Assembly: GCF_029784135.1 (NCBI RefSeq)
Contig: NC_073746.1
Coordinates: 38,359,378-38,423,377, forward strand
DNA from: Toxorhynchites rutilus septentrionalis
Taxonomy: Eukaryota; Arthropoda; Insecta; Diptera; Culicidae
Direction: 5' to 3'
Length of the DNA stretch: 64,000 nucleotides
In this document: in pieces, positions 55,101 through 64,000 of the stretch
Layout of the letters: every line of letters starts with the position of its first letter
How positions within the stretch are numbered: position 1 is the first letter of the stretch
Notes under the pieces: model-generated
What the model saw: the letters and a program-made list of their open reading frames with translations, nothing else
What the model was told of the DNA's origin: nothing
Databases searched by the model: none
Made by a program: the position numbers and the translations under genes

Positions 55101-57471
55101 GAGACCTGACTCTGACGATTTCACCTTTGAACCTTCTTTAAAGCCGGAAATTTTGAAGTTGATTGTAGATCGAACAATTCCGACGAAACGTCAGGTGCTA
55201 CGAACAGTGATGTCGCTGTTTGATCCCCTTGGACTGATAGCACATTTCGTGGCACAAGGGAAAATTCTTATGCAAGACATTTGGAGATCGGGTACAGACT
55301 GGGATGAACAAATTACCGAGCATCTATGGGAGAAATGGTCTAGGTGGAGTCAACTCATTTTAGAGTTAGATGCAGTAATGATTCCAAGGTGTTTCTTCAG
55401 AGGTGCTAATAGTGGAGCTCTCAACAGCGTTCAACTGCATGTGTTCGTCGACGCTAGTGAAGAAGCATACGCATGCGTAGCATACCTACGAATTGTCGAT
55501 GGTGGCATAATAAGATGTGCACTTGTAGCGGCGAAGTCAAAGGTGGCCCCGCTTAAGCCTCTTTCCATTCCACGATTGGAGCTGCAGGCCGCGATGATAG
55601 GTAGTCGTTTGGCAGACAGTATCTGCAAACACATAAGTCTCCCCATCAGTCAACGCTTTCTCTGGCTTGATTCCGCAACGGTGTTGGCCTGGCTGCGTTC
55701 GGATAGTCGACGTTACCACCCGTTCGTGGCATTTCGAGTAGGGGAGATCCTAAGTCTAACCACCGTTGATGAATGGCACCATCTGAAGTCCAAGCACAAC
55801 GTGGCAGATGAAGCAACCAAGTGGGGATCTGGTCCTAGCTTCGATCCAGAAGGGCGATGGTTTCAGGGACCACTATTTCTGAGTAAATCAGTTGAAAGCT
55901 GGCCAGTGAGCAAAGGAGAGATACCTCCAGCTACAGAAGAGCTCCGGGCTGTTTATACCCACCATCATTCGACGTTCCAACCACTTATCGAGGTGAAGCG
56001 TTTCTCTAAGTGGCACCGACTACTACGCTCCACCGCGTACGTACTAAGAGCAATCAAAAGGCTCAAAAAGCAGCAGCTTCGTCCTTGGATATCATGCGAT
56101 GAGTATCGTGAAGCGGAAAACCTGCTTTGGCGTCAGGTACAAATAGAGTGCTATGCGGATGAATATACATCACTGCACTATAATCAGCAAAACCCCTTGG
56201 CGAATCAAATGAAACCGTACAAGTGCAGTCAACTGTACCAGCTAACACCGTACATAGACGATGTAGGAGTTATGAGAATGAACAGCCGAATAGGGGCTGC
56301 ACCAAACGCCCCGTTCCAAGCTAAGTATCCAATCATTCTTCCAAACAATCACCATCTAACGTCCCTCCTCGTTAACAGCTACCACTGCCGCTTTCTACAT
56401 GCGAATAACGAAACTGTACTCAATGAGATGCGACAGCGTTTTCGTATACCATCTCTACGAAACTTGATCAGACGAGTCTCCAAGGAATGTCCATGGTGTC
56501 GAGTCAACAAGGCGGCCCCACGGCCCCCGATCATGGCACCGCTTCCAACAGTGCGTCTAACATCATTCGTCCGTCCATTTACACATTCAGGAGTTGATTA
56601 CTTCGGGCCAATCTTGGTGAAGCAAGGTCGCAGTCTTGTCAAGCGCTGGGTAGCATTATTCACCTGCCTTTCCATAAGAGCGATTCACTTGGAAATAGTG
56701 CATAGTCTCACAACTCAATCGTGCGTGATGGCTATCCGACGATTTATAGCGCGCCGAGGAGCACCAGAAACCTTTTATTCCGACAATGGCACCAATTTTA
56801 TCGGAGCGAACAACCTATTGAAGGGTCAGCTTCGGGCGGTCAACGAACATTGTGCAGCGACGTTCACCAACGCTAGGACGAAATGGCAGTTCAATCCTCC
56901 CTCCGCACCACATATGGGTGGTGCCTGGGAGCGCTTGGTACGCTCGGTCAAAACGGCCATGGCCACAATCAGCGATCATCCCCACCATCCCAGCGATGAG
57001 GTGCTGGAAACAGTTGCACTGGAGGCTGAAGCAGTGGTCAACTCCAGACCTCTAACATATGTCGCGTTGGATTCATCTGATGCTGAGGCAATCACTCCGA
57101 ATCATTTCCTGCTTTACGGAACCCGTGGTATTGATCAACTACCAACACCTTTAACTGAAGGCGTAGCGACACTTCGAGACAGCTGGAAGTTGGCACAAGG
57201 TCTAATCGATAAATTTTGGAGGAGATGGATCCGCGAGTATCTACCAGAATTGGCGAGGCGTACGAAGTGGTACCAACCAGTGAAGGCATTGGAGAAAGGA
57301 GATCTTGTTATAGTGATCGATGAGAACAAACGGAATGGATGGATGAGAGGCAGAATCATCAACGTTACAGAAGGGAAGGACGGTCAGGTACGCAAAGCTG
57401 AAGTCAAAACGGCGAACGGAATAATAACACGACCAGCAGTGAAGCTAGCATTGCTGGATATCGTAAAATGA
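51982..57471 (+). CDS. BEL/Pao gag-pol polyprotein
   Basis: The frame has 1,829 codons without a stop. In order: a Pro/Thr/Ser-rich linker; a DUF1759-type gag region from about residue 205 (RDLPKFTGDPEEWP); Cys/His knuckles at about 430-500 (CAYCSNPNHEILSC); a retropepsin at about 550-560 (AFLDDGSSSTLM); reverse transcriptase with YVDD at residue 967; RNase H (VFVDASEEAYACVAY, then LSIPRLELQAA); an integrase zinc region near 1457 (NNHHLTSLLVNSYHCRFLH) and catalytic Asp near 1539 and 1601 (YSDNGTNFIG) and Glu near 1649; and a C-terminal DUF5641-type domain. All key residues are present. The first Met may not be the true start, since the protein is probably made by frameshift from the upstream ORF. 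Confidence 0.93.
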   Translation: MLPVGVSRQEGVQETGQVPPNSTSTPQFSRSRLGPIESLQQTPVSNISSTVPINYSTAITVPQFIPTSSYVMQGNPLINGCGTSDYRLPGTMATSSGFFTAPPSTVTVPLLVHPPLPATTTTLPPSVFSSLPSAAIPPPPVVSLPSISSIAGSWMPPNFARQGAFQGGIYTSAGSGVQPVSQGFPMMATTQQGNLGPSAIQLAARQVMYRDLPKFTGDPEEWPMFYSAFCNTTEACGYSDAENLSRLQRCLDGPALLAVKSRLLLPESVPYVVETLRKIYGRPEVLIFSLLNKLREVAAPKVDNLRTVIEFGLAVQNLVDHMKLAQLHDHLCNPMLLHELVEKLPAIWKMQWSAYKRACPNVNLATFGGFMSDLVNIASDVTLPDLATLSLKSTKQNHTKSKLFVHTQSSPDVEEIPESNPIEEMSKKTCAYCSNPNHEILSCGPFKALDIDARWTAMRQKGLCRICLIPHRKWPCRSGRECGVDGCRLRHHELLHSRTTVMTNSQFRASSAASGNGNVVHNHYHQVLPCTLFRYLPVTIEAGEKRVHTFAFLDDGSSSTLMEAGIAAKLGLEGATESLWLNWTGNVSREEKDSKRVSIVITGEGGKNRFQMNNVRTVKRLNLPKQTLQYDALTEAYPHLKGLPVRSYSEAIPGIIVGLEHARLLSTLKIREGRGDDPVAAKTRLGWCIFGRSSGVGQSLERLHHHSEQDMGNRELHQQMKKFFGIEEAIITVKPEAEVDKRAREIMENTTRRVGLGFETGLVWKHDDVSFPDSFKMAERRLIALEKRLEKDPALRQKVHEQIVSYEEKGYAHRITKNELDSTDSSRVWYLPLGVVQNPKKPGKIRLIWDAAACSKGVCFNDMLLRGPDLLTALFGVLLRFRQRNIAICGDIREMFHQIRIRDLDKQAQRFLWRFSPDMLPQIFVMDVATFGATCSPSSAQFVKNKNAEEHASKYPRAAHAIIYSHYVDDYLDSVETEDDAVQLWNDVKLVHARGGFEIRNFVSNSDEVMQRVGVKDCPANKSLNLDPLGEKERVLGMVWRPDSDDFTFEPSLKPEILKLIVDRTIPTKRQVLRTVMSLFDPLGLIAHFVAQGKILMQDIWRSGTDWDEQITEHLWEKWSRWSQLILELDAVMIPRCFFRGANSGALNSVQLHVFVDASEEAYACVAYLRIVDGGIIRCALVAAKSKVAPLKPLSIPRLELQAAMIGSRLADSICKHISLPISQRFLWLDSATVLAWLRSDSRRYHPFVAFRVGEILSLTTVDEWHHLKSKHNVADEATKWGSGPSFDPEGRWFQGPLFLSKSVESWPVSKGEIPPATEELRAVYTHHHSTFQPLIEVKRFSKWHRLLRSTAYVLRAIKRLKKQQLRPWISCDEYREAENLLWRQVQIECYADEYTSLHYNQQNPLANQMKPYKCSQLYQLTPYIDDVGVMRMNSRIGAAPNAPFQAKYPIILPNNHHLTSLLVNSYHCRFLHANNETVLNEMRQRFRIPSLRNLIRRVSKECPWCRVNKAAPRPPIMAPLPTVRLTSFVRPFTHSGVDYFGPILVKQGRSLVKRWVALFTCLSIRAIHLEIVHSLTTQSCVMAIRRFIARRGAPETFYSDNGTNFIGANNLLKGQLRAVNEHCAATFTNARTKWQFNPPSAPHMGGAWERLVRSVKTAMATISDHPHHPSDEVLETVALEAEAVVNSRPLTYVALDSSDAEAITPNHFLLYGTRGIDQLPTPLTEGVATLRDSWKLAQGLIDKFWRRWIREYLPELARRTKWYQPVKALEKGDLVIVIDENKRNGWMRGRIINVTEGKDGQVRKAEVKTANGIITRPAVKLALLDIVK

Positions 57472-57520
57472 GTTACGGTGGAAGAATCTGGGCTATCCCG
57501 GAACTACACGGAAGGGGGAA

Positions 57521-58048
57521 TGTTGTCGAACCCACCGTGCAACAGACGGCAGTTCTGACAGGAGGGACTAGTGAATTCCGGGAGCCCTAGACAATTGGCA
57601 ACTGCCATTCAATGAGAGTGAGACGGAACAGTCAGTTGACAGCTCAGTGTATTAAGAACAAAAACAAATGGAAAAAGTGAAGATAATAGAGTGAATAAAA
57701 GGAGTAGAAGGATTTATAGCGGTAATTTGGGAAAATTGAAATATTAGGCAGATTAGAAAGGTATTAAAATAGGTGTGAAAAGCCGAAGTAACAGTATGTA
57801 TGATGATATGGAATAGGAATTGAAATTTAAAATGAATTTATCGCAGATTGTATATTGAACCCGAGGATTGGATTGTGTTGGAAGGATAGATTTATTCAGG
57901 AAAACGCAAACTAAAATGTAAGAAATATAACATGTATCAAGACAAATGAATATATTCAAAATATATTTCAGCTTTAAAGCTGCTTGAACAGTAACGGCTG
58001 CTAAAAGACGTGTTGAGATTTCCCTATCCGGTCCGATTCTCGGCAACA
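57521..58048 (+). repeat. Right LTR of the BEL/Pao element
   Basis: 528 bp, matching the left LTR at every base I compared. Follows the polypurine tract and is followed by the duplicated GTCAC. Confidence 0.95.
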
Positions 58049-58053
58049 GTCAC

Positions 58054-58559
58054 ATTGTTCGTTGGAGGATAAACTTGTTCGGTTAAATGCGACGGAATTG
58101 ATGCTCATCAAGCTGTGACTAGACACTACGGAGTTGGGTGTCAGAATGGAAATCGATAGCCGCATAAAAGTCCCATTCAGGAAAAGAGTTTTGTTTTAGG
58201 CCATCTACACACTAGGCAACCTAAGTTGGAAAGCCACTTAACGATTATGTCAAAAAAAAGTTGAGAGCATGTGTAATCAAATGGGAGCATACACACTAGA
58301 CAACTGGCAACTTAGGTCGGACCAACTTTTTCGATTCAACCTAGCATGTCGAGTAGCGCGCGATTTGTGTCGGCAACCTTTTCGTTCAATTTCTGTTGAC
58401 ATTTCGATTTCTGCGTTCGTTGAACTTCTGTCATTGATGCCAGGTGATTTTTTCAGATGTTTGAACATGGTACGAAAAAATGTATCCAAATGAAATCATA
58501 TTGAAGGAAACTAAAATGCATTACTTAAATTTGAACAATGTTTGATAGGTTATTCAAGG
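58054..58559. other. Spacer downstream of the BEL element
   Basis: The empty-site continuation after GTCAC. Bases near 58205 and 58290 share CTAGGCAACCTAAGTTGG and CTAGACAACTGGCAACTTAG, a local imperfect repeat. No gene is seen. Confidence 0.45.
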
Positions 58560-59410
58560 TTTATTCAAGGTATTTTCTTACAACCCCATCAATATGGGTA
58601 TCAAATGAAATGACTTGACTAGTAGAACACAGTTATTTATGAAAAATGCAAATCCAAAATGACGGCTGCTACAAAATTGCGGATTACGTATTTTTCAGAA
58701 CCCCATCAATATGAATATCAAATGAAAGGGATTACACAGTAGATCTTGAAAAATCCAAATCCAAGATGGCCACAGTTGCCAAATAAACAAAAATAACAAA
58801 ATTGTCCCACATTAATTGAAATTTGAACCCGTTCCTGATCACTGATTGATCTGAAATTTGGAACATACCTTTAGTTCTACTTTCATTATAAAACTGCGTA
58901 TTTCATGATCATGAAAAATTCAATTTGGTCGCTAAAAAATGACTGAATGGATTGACTTGAAGAATACACTACATTATGAATAACATAAATTCGAAGAGGT
59001 GGCCGCCACAAAATGGTCGACTATGTATCTTTTGCAATCTCCTCAATATTGGTATCAAAAATCTGTAATCCGCCATTTTGTAGCGGCCGCCATCTTTGAT
59101 TTACATTTTCCATAAATAAATGTGTTCTACTGTTCAAGCCCTTTCATTCGATACCCATATTGATGGGGTTTTGGGAAAACCCATATTGATGGGATTTTGA
59201 GGAAATTTGAACATAATCCGCCATTTTGTAGCGGCTCCCATCTTGGATTTTCAAGATCATGGAATACGCAGTGTTCACAATTTCAGATCAATTGTTCAAC
59301 AGGAAGGGGATTAAATTTATATTAATGTGATACAGCGCTACAGACAAAGCTACAAAGTTTCAAAGTCATAAATATACAAACGGGTCAAGCTAGATAAAAC
59401 CATTTAATAA
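58560..59410. repeat. Relative of the 118-bp repeat element, with inverted halves
   Basis: Direct units (TATGGGTATCAAATGAAATG, then CCAAAATGACGGCTGC) at 58580-58790 are followed by inverted units (CCGCCATTTTGTAGCGGC, ATACCCATATTGATGGGG) at 59065-59235. The element ends with CAAGCTAGATAAAACCATTT, the complement of the AAACGGTTTTATTTAGCTTG end at 46862. The inverted layout makes it a foldback. Non-coding. Confidence 0.7.
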
Positions 59411-59751
59411 ATAAGTGCAAATCATAATTATATTACGTTTACCTAGAGAAAATTCGTTTTTTTAATGATTCGATTATCCGGAGTGAAAAGAAATCAATAC
59501 TCCGGATAATCGTTTCCGACCTGTACTTTTGTTTCCTAATTTCTCTCATGTCAAGAAAAATCTCATGTAAAGTTGTGTTTATTTGAAAAACATTTTTCCT
59601 AAATTGCTCCTCATATGATTTCTTTCAGTAGTTAAAGGAATGGCATCACTGTCAGTTTATTATGACGGATGAAAACTAAACGATTTCATCACGTTTGAGT
59701 TGCCTCAATGTGCAGAGCTGAGTTGGAGATGAGATTGACATCGCCAACATA
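59411..59751. other. Spacer with a short inverted repeat
   Basis: CGATTATCCGGAGT at about 59469 and ACTCCGGATAATCG at about 59498 form a 14-bp stem with a short loop. No gene is seen. The last two bases are the TA duplication of the Tc1 element. Confidence 0.5.
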
Positions 59752-61420
59752 CAGTCTATCGCAAAATGATGTATACACCTCATGCGGCTTCGGTATTACT
59801 GAGTTTTTCGGGGTTAAAAAGTATATAATTAAATGCGACTCATATTCAACGTAAAATTGGTCCATTTTACTCTCTTGCAGTGATAAGAAAAAAAATTAAA
59901 ATTGTCCTATTTCTACTTCATATTTCATATACAAACAAAGAATCGCCATCTAAGACGTGGCAAAATTGAGTGTACAGTTTAAGTTTTTCTTAAAATGAAA
60001 ATTATAATCAGTTCAGAAATGTTAACAGATAACAAAAATCAATCCCCTAGTATCTGGTATGGTCCCCCTTTGGCGTCCAGCACTTTCTGCAAGCGCCGTG
60101 TCCAGATTTCTGAACACTGTCGACGGAAGTGCCTTCCAGATTTCCGTAATCGTCATTTTGATTTCCGCTTTGTTCCCTGGATTTTTATTCTTCAGATTTC
60201 TTTATTTCCCACCATAGATACTCAATAGTGTTGAAGTCCGGTGATTGCGAAGGTGTTTTGAGTTGATTGGGACATTAGAGAGCAGGTATTCCCGCACGAT
60301 GAGGTCAGTTTGCTTCGGGTCATTATTCTGTTGAAAGTAGTAATCACTAGGAAGACCCAATTTCAGAACGGGAGACTGCAGGTTACGTTTTAGGAAGCCA
60401 TTTTGTCCATCGCCGAATCGATAAACTCCATGGTTCCAGATCCAGAAGCCGCCAATGTACCATACATCATCTGACTAACGCAGCCGTGTTTTACTGTGGG
60501 AACCAAATGCTGAACCACCGATACTGATTTTCTCCACACCATCTGTCTTCCATCCGATTCAAAGAGATTGGTTTTCGGCTTATCCGTATAAAAGACCTTG
60601 TTCCAGAACTTCTTAGGTCTGTTCACACATGCATTAGGAAACTATAGTCGTTTTTTTCATATTCACCTTTGAGATGAAATAATTTTCACGGCCAATACGA
60701 CCTCTCAGATTGTTCCTGTATGCTGCTCTCCGGACAGTTTCTGAGCTGACAGGTTTTCCAATGATGCCGGTCACTTCGGTAGTCAATTTAGGAATATTTG
60801 TTATAGGGTTCTTTCGCAATGTTCGCATAATTACTAGTTCATCATCATAAAACAGGATACGTTTGTGTCTTCTACTCGGGAAATTTTCCATGGTTCCTTC
60901 GTATTTCCACTTGTTTATGATTTTATTTGCTGTAAAGTGAGTTCTTCCGACTATATCTGCTATTTCCTGCAATGTATTTCCACGACAGTTCATATTTATT
61001 ATCATTGTACGTGTAACAATATCTATTTCTTTTTCCTAACTTGCCATTTTGATAAAAAAATGCAAACATCAATAAAAAATAAAAACCAACACTGTCCAAG
61101 CAATAGTTAAGTGTTGACACGAATCACTGATGAAAAAAGTATGCTAATTCGCAAAGAAACTTACAAGACTTATTTGTTCGGAGAAATTTAAGGTGTCCAC
61201 TCAATTTTGCAATACCTACAATAGAGATTGTTTTCAATTTTTAGGAATAAACAATTAGCAGAAAAACTTTTCTCGGAATTTTATTGCACATATATCTAGT
61301 TGAATGCATGAGTAATGAATATGCATCAAAAGAATCAATGTATTCAGAATATTTCATACTAAAAAATCGTGGAAAAGTATCGTCAAGTAGCATTTGTACA
61401 CTCAATTTTGCGATAGACTG
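59752..61420 (-). mobile_element. Tc1-like element with IR/DR-type ends
   Basis: Ends CAGTCTATCGCAAAAT and complement are flanked by TA (59750-59751 and 61421-61422). A second inner copy of the GCAAAATTGAGTGTAC motif lies about 200 bp inside each end (near 59960 and 61200). That is the IR/DR layout seen in several Tc1 subfamilies where two transposase sites are used per end. Length 1,669 bp. Confidence 0.88.
60010..61005 (-). pseudogene. Tc1-like transposase (DD34E type), inactivated
   Basis: The minus strand from about 61005 encodes paired helix-turn-helix domains (NTLQEIADIVGRTHFTANKI, later KPVSSETVRRAAYRNNL). A frameshift follows near 60630, then KFWNKVFYTDKPKTNLFESD with the first catalytic Asp. 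The second site reads YYFQQNNDPK, where Tc1 proteins have QDNDP, so Asp is replaced by Asn. The last site, FNTIEYLWW, keeps Glu. Further stops lie between the pieces. It is an old, dead copy. Confidence 0.87.
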
Positions 61421-61422
61421 TA

Positions 61423-61619
61423 GATCGGGTTGCGGTTGCCAAATGTGTAGAAGGCCTTAGTGACACAATCAAACTTGAAACATTTAGGATGCGGAATCAC
61501 TGTTCATTTTATAGCAGCGATTGTAGTAGGCATATCTGATTGATCTGATTTTGACAGCAAAGCGTTTGGAAAACCTATATCTTTCGACGTTAAAAATTTC
61601 ACGTCGATCCGTGATGTTT
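61423..61619. other. Short spacer
   Basis: No feature recognised between the Tc1 element and the DD37E fossil. Confidence 0.4.
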
Positions 61620-62645
61620 CGCAGAAGTTGGGTAGGATGGAAACTGAGAGAAGAAATTTGATTTTGGACGCATTAAAAACCCGGCGTGGTCAGGCACTGA
61701 AACTCGACCGTGTGCTGAATTGTTTCCGTGAACGTACAACTTTTGTTCGGTTGGATCAGTGGACGCATCGTAGTGGAGCTTACGATCGGAAGCTGTGGTT
61801 GAAGGTATTGATAACAATTAAGGCAAACCCGGGACTACGACATTAGCATTAGCATTAGCATTAGCATTGAGCAAGTTGCACAATATCGTAGGTGGTACGA
61901 GATCAGAACTGTTACGTCAAAAGCTCGCCTCCATCCGTTACTGACGATTGGTAATATCTCTTAGATGAAGGTATGCTTTCTCCAACAGAAAAGAATTGTC
62001 CTGGCCACGTCCTTGCAACTGCTAAGGAAAGGGAAGGAATGTTAGTTCGATATTTACTTAAGAGGGATGCAGAGAACTCTACGACCTCTCATGGCAAACC
62101 CGGGACTACGACATAATCAGAAAAACACAACTATAACCATAGTACCATCCGGAGAATTCGTATGCGAGAAGGTTATCGTAAGTTCCGTGCCTACAAGCAA
62201 ACAAACCGAACGCTGAAGCAAAATCTGGTGGTCAAAAGACGCGCTCGAAAGTTGTACAACAAGGTTTTTACGGTGTATAAAAAAAAAGTTTTTTACGAAG
62301 TACGAAAATGTTTATGGATGTCGAAACGTACTTGAAGACGCATTTTGGACAGCCTCCAGATCTGAAATACGATAATGCCACTACCAGCTTCTGTGGAACT
62401 GTGACAATGGGGTCGATTATATTGAAAAAGACCTCAATCCTCCCAATTGCCCCCGAAGTGACTAGGTATGCTGCAGATATGAAGAGATCGTGTAGTAAAA
62501 TGGCCGCTGAGATTGACCAACCGAGAGCCTAAACTTTGATGGAGAGTATCCAAAGAAAAGTACGAAAATTGATCAAAACTGCAACTACAATTTATTTTTC
62601 TGTTTACGCTGGAAAGCTTCCGGTGCAAAAATACTTACTTGGATA
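61620..62645 (+). pseudogene. DD37E mariner transposase fossil, interrupted and deleted
   Basis: Plus-strand fragments in changing frames show a mariner-type transposase: DRKLWLKVLITIKANPGLRH before the insertion, then REGYRKFRAYKQTNRTLKQN, RRARKLYNKVF and a first catalytic region MDVETYLKTHFGQPPD. A deletion brings this close to DNGVDYIEKDLNPPNCP, just ahead of where the final Glu would be, and to KMAAEIDQPRA and IQRKVRKLIKT at the C-terminus. The second Asp is deleted. It is related to, but more decayed than, the copy at 47458-48700. I could not locate its terminal repeats. Confidence 0.8.
61844..62092 (-). mobile_element. Short retroposon with TGCTAA tail inside the fossil
   Basis: A 249-bp insertion is flanked by a 22-bp duplication (61822-61843 and 62093-62114, starting GGCAAACCCGGGACTACG). 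The minus-strand 3' end is a tandem repeat of ATGCTA. The body contains GGCCACGTCCTTGCAACTGC and AAGGGAAGGAATGTTAGT (plus-strand reading), which align with the 3' modules at 17313-17650 and 37440-37500. It is therefore the same retroposon family with a different tail repeat. Confidence 0.8.
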
Positions 62646-63354
62646 ATTTATCAGAATCAAATTTCTCCTGAATATTTGGCTTAGTACAAATTATATTTGC
62701 ATCGAGTTATTCTGCTTCCTAATTGAAATATTTATTTTTCCACAAAACATCCTACGATCAGAAGCATCTTTTCACCCTTTCGGCTATCGTTCATTTCATT
62801 GGATACATTTGGCAAAATGTATATTCCAACGCCGACATAAGGTATGCCATTAGTGCGATCGATTTACGCCAAAATTGTGCTATTTATAAACGAACACACA
62901 CGAACGCACACATTGATTGATGAAACCCAGTGGCGGTTTCTTTGGCGAAGCGCTGAGAAGAGAGCGAACAACGAACTCATAAAAATTTCCTCCTTTATCA
63001 GCATCATCAACATCATCATCTGCATCGTTATCTTGTCATAACCCTATCACCACCACTGACGGGGCGCAGAAGTGCCGAGAAGTTTTGATATTCGAATAAA
63101 AAGTTCAATCGTTTCGAAGAGGGGGGTTTGGAATCGAAAAAGTTGTCCGTGGTTAGTTTAGGGATGTATAGATTAAACTGGAATGATTTATGCAGAATAG
63201 AGAATGCGTAATGAAGGTTTGGGGTCGTGATGGTTATAGGCTTCAGATGGGGCGTATCACGAATAAACTTGGCATAGCATTCGACAATTCTTGAGAATGG
63301 TTTGATGATGGATTGACTTTTTTTTCTTAGTCACACTGAGAGAACGGGTTTTGT
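62646..63354. other. Unassigned sequence
   Basis: No gene is recognised. A short ATC/CAT-rich stretch lies at about 62999-63030. Confidence 0.45.
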
Positions 63355-63521
63355 ATCGAATCTTTTTTTTTTTATTACTATTTTAGTGACTTTCGACACA
63401 TTTCGGCTGGTTCGTCACTTTTTACTTCCATTTTTGGAAGAATGTCGGGAGTGAGAATTGAACTCGTGATCTCTGCGTGAGAGGTATGAATGTTACCACT
63501 ACGCCAGATCGCCTCCACATA
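63355..63521 (-). mobile_element. tRNA-derived SINE
   Basis: On the minus strand the 5' head has an A box (TGGCGTAGTGGTAACATTC) and a B box (GAGTTCAATTC) spaced as in tRNA genes. A short body follows, ending in an A-rich tail at about 63360-63375 (plus-strand T run). No clear target duplication, so the ends are approximate. The head is of a different tRNA origin from the SINE at 28696. Confidence 0.7.
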
Positions 63522-64000
63522 TATCCACATATATTGAATATATTGAATATATTGAATCATACAACGCTGAGAAGCATCTCTTATTCGCCTATTTAAGATG
63601 GTTTTGTTATTATTTGGCTCAGTTTTCTGAGTCATATAATCATTCGGGCACACTGATAATCATACGCAACCTTGGTTTCATGTCGATAAAATAATGCAAA
63701 TAGTTGAATGTGAGTGTGTGATGCATTGTTGCCCAGCAGTTGACTGACGGCTACTCCCAGACGCTCCGCTTCGACTAGAGCTGCTTCGGCAGTCAACGCC
63801 TACAAAAATGACTTGACTAGAAAATGAATTGACTAGCGAGGATTACTGGTGAACTAGTCCAGTCAGTGCTTATTTTAACTGACTCGACTAATGAATACAA
63901 ATCTGCCTCTTCATTCAACTGACTTCAATCCACATTTCCATTTCCCCCTGACACTAATTTTGTACCCCCGTATGCAAACTTATTGTGCGTCCATATAAAG
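63522..64000. other. Unassigned end of window
   Basis: A tandem TATATTGAATA run lies at 63530-63556. An imperfect inverted pair, GTTGACTGACGGC and GCAGTCAAC, lies at about 63740-63797. GACTAG-type short repeats follow to 63900. No gene is seen. Confidence 0.45.

Larger units (their letters stand above)
50765..58048 (+). mobile_element. Full-length BEL/Pao LTR retrotransposon
   Basis: A complete 7,284-bp element has 528-bp LTRs (50765-51292 and 57521-58048) that look identical, beginning TGTTG and ending CAACA, with a 5-bp duplication GTCAC outside (50760-50764 and 58049-58053). A polypurine tract GGAAGGGGGAA (57510-57520) precedes the right LTR. Domain order is PHD finger and coiled coil, gag, protease, reverse transcriptase, RNase H, integrase, the BEL/Pao order. 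No envelope gene follows. Identical LTRs mean a young insertion. I found no obvious tRNA primer-binding site immediately after the left LTR. Confidence 0.97.

Noticed and set aside
63442..63521. Possible tRNA gene on the minus strand
   Set aside because: Box motifs fit a SINE head followed by an unrelated body and A-rich tail; no acceptor-stem pairing is evident.

Overview
The window reads as intergenic or intronic DNA from a large, repeat-rich mosquito genome, most likely culicine. The reasons are its AT-rich composition and its residents: DD37E mariner-like elements, I-superclade LINEs with RNase H, a BEL/Pao retrotransposon, tRNA-derived SINEs and many short inverted-repeat elements. The taxon is an inference from element families, since no host marker gene is present. 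There is no bacterial-type coding, no CRISPR array and no rRNA.

Almost all recognisable coding sequence belongs to mobile elements, and many insertions can be delimited to the base by target-site duplications (TSDs). 1-9 kb: diverged inverted repeats, a 5'-truncated I-type LINE (3463-4270) and a 2.5-kb element with a palindromic terminus. 8.7-13.3 kb: an internally deleted DD37E mariner (8758-9552) and a 3.6-kb I-type LINE (9661-13280). 13.5-22.7 kb: non-autonomous repeats, a histone H3 pseudogene between inverted arms (18044-18792) and a TTAA-flanked MITE. 22.9-24.6 kb, minus strand: the best candidate host gene, a two-exon CDS for a 92-residue membrane or secreted protein with a GC-rich upstream segment. 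25.4-29.6 kb: a long inverted repeat holding a 147-bp hairpin, a 1.1-kb element and a SINE. 29.6-32.3 kb: inverted Tc1 halves around a hAT element (30280-31313). 33.3-34.1 kb: a decayed THAP-domain gene. 34-40 kb: tandem repeats, a 2.07-kb retroposon without reverse transcriptase, and another AGGGGAA-ended element. 42.2-43.1 kb: a GC-rich possible 5' exon on the minus strand.

43.6-49 kb: a DD37E mariner split by a third I-type LINE, a Helitron fragment, and a 118-bp tandem-repeat element split by a nearly intact DD37E element. 50765-58048: a full-length BEL/Pao element with 528-bp LTRs that look identical and a 5-bp TSD, hence recent. It carries a PHD-finger gag ORF and a 1,829-codon gag-pol ORF in a different frame. 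58.5-64 kb: a relative of the 118-bp element, a Tc1 element with IR/DR-type ends, a DD37E fossil interrupted by a retroposon, and a SINE.

The genes do not form a pathway. The story is layered insertion: old foldback and MITE families, then mariner, Tc1 and hAT elements, then LINEs and retroposons into those, with the BEL element apparently youngest. The most unusual items are the H3 fragment in an inverted-repeat element, the retroposon family whose 3' tail repeat unit differs between copies, the shared 16-bp palindromic termini, and the small two-exon gene whose polyadenylation signal may come from a LINE tail.
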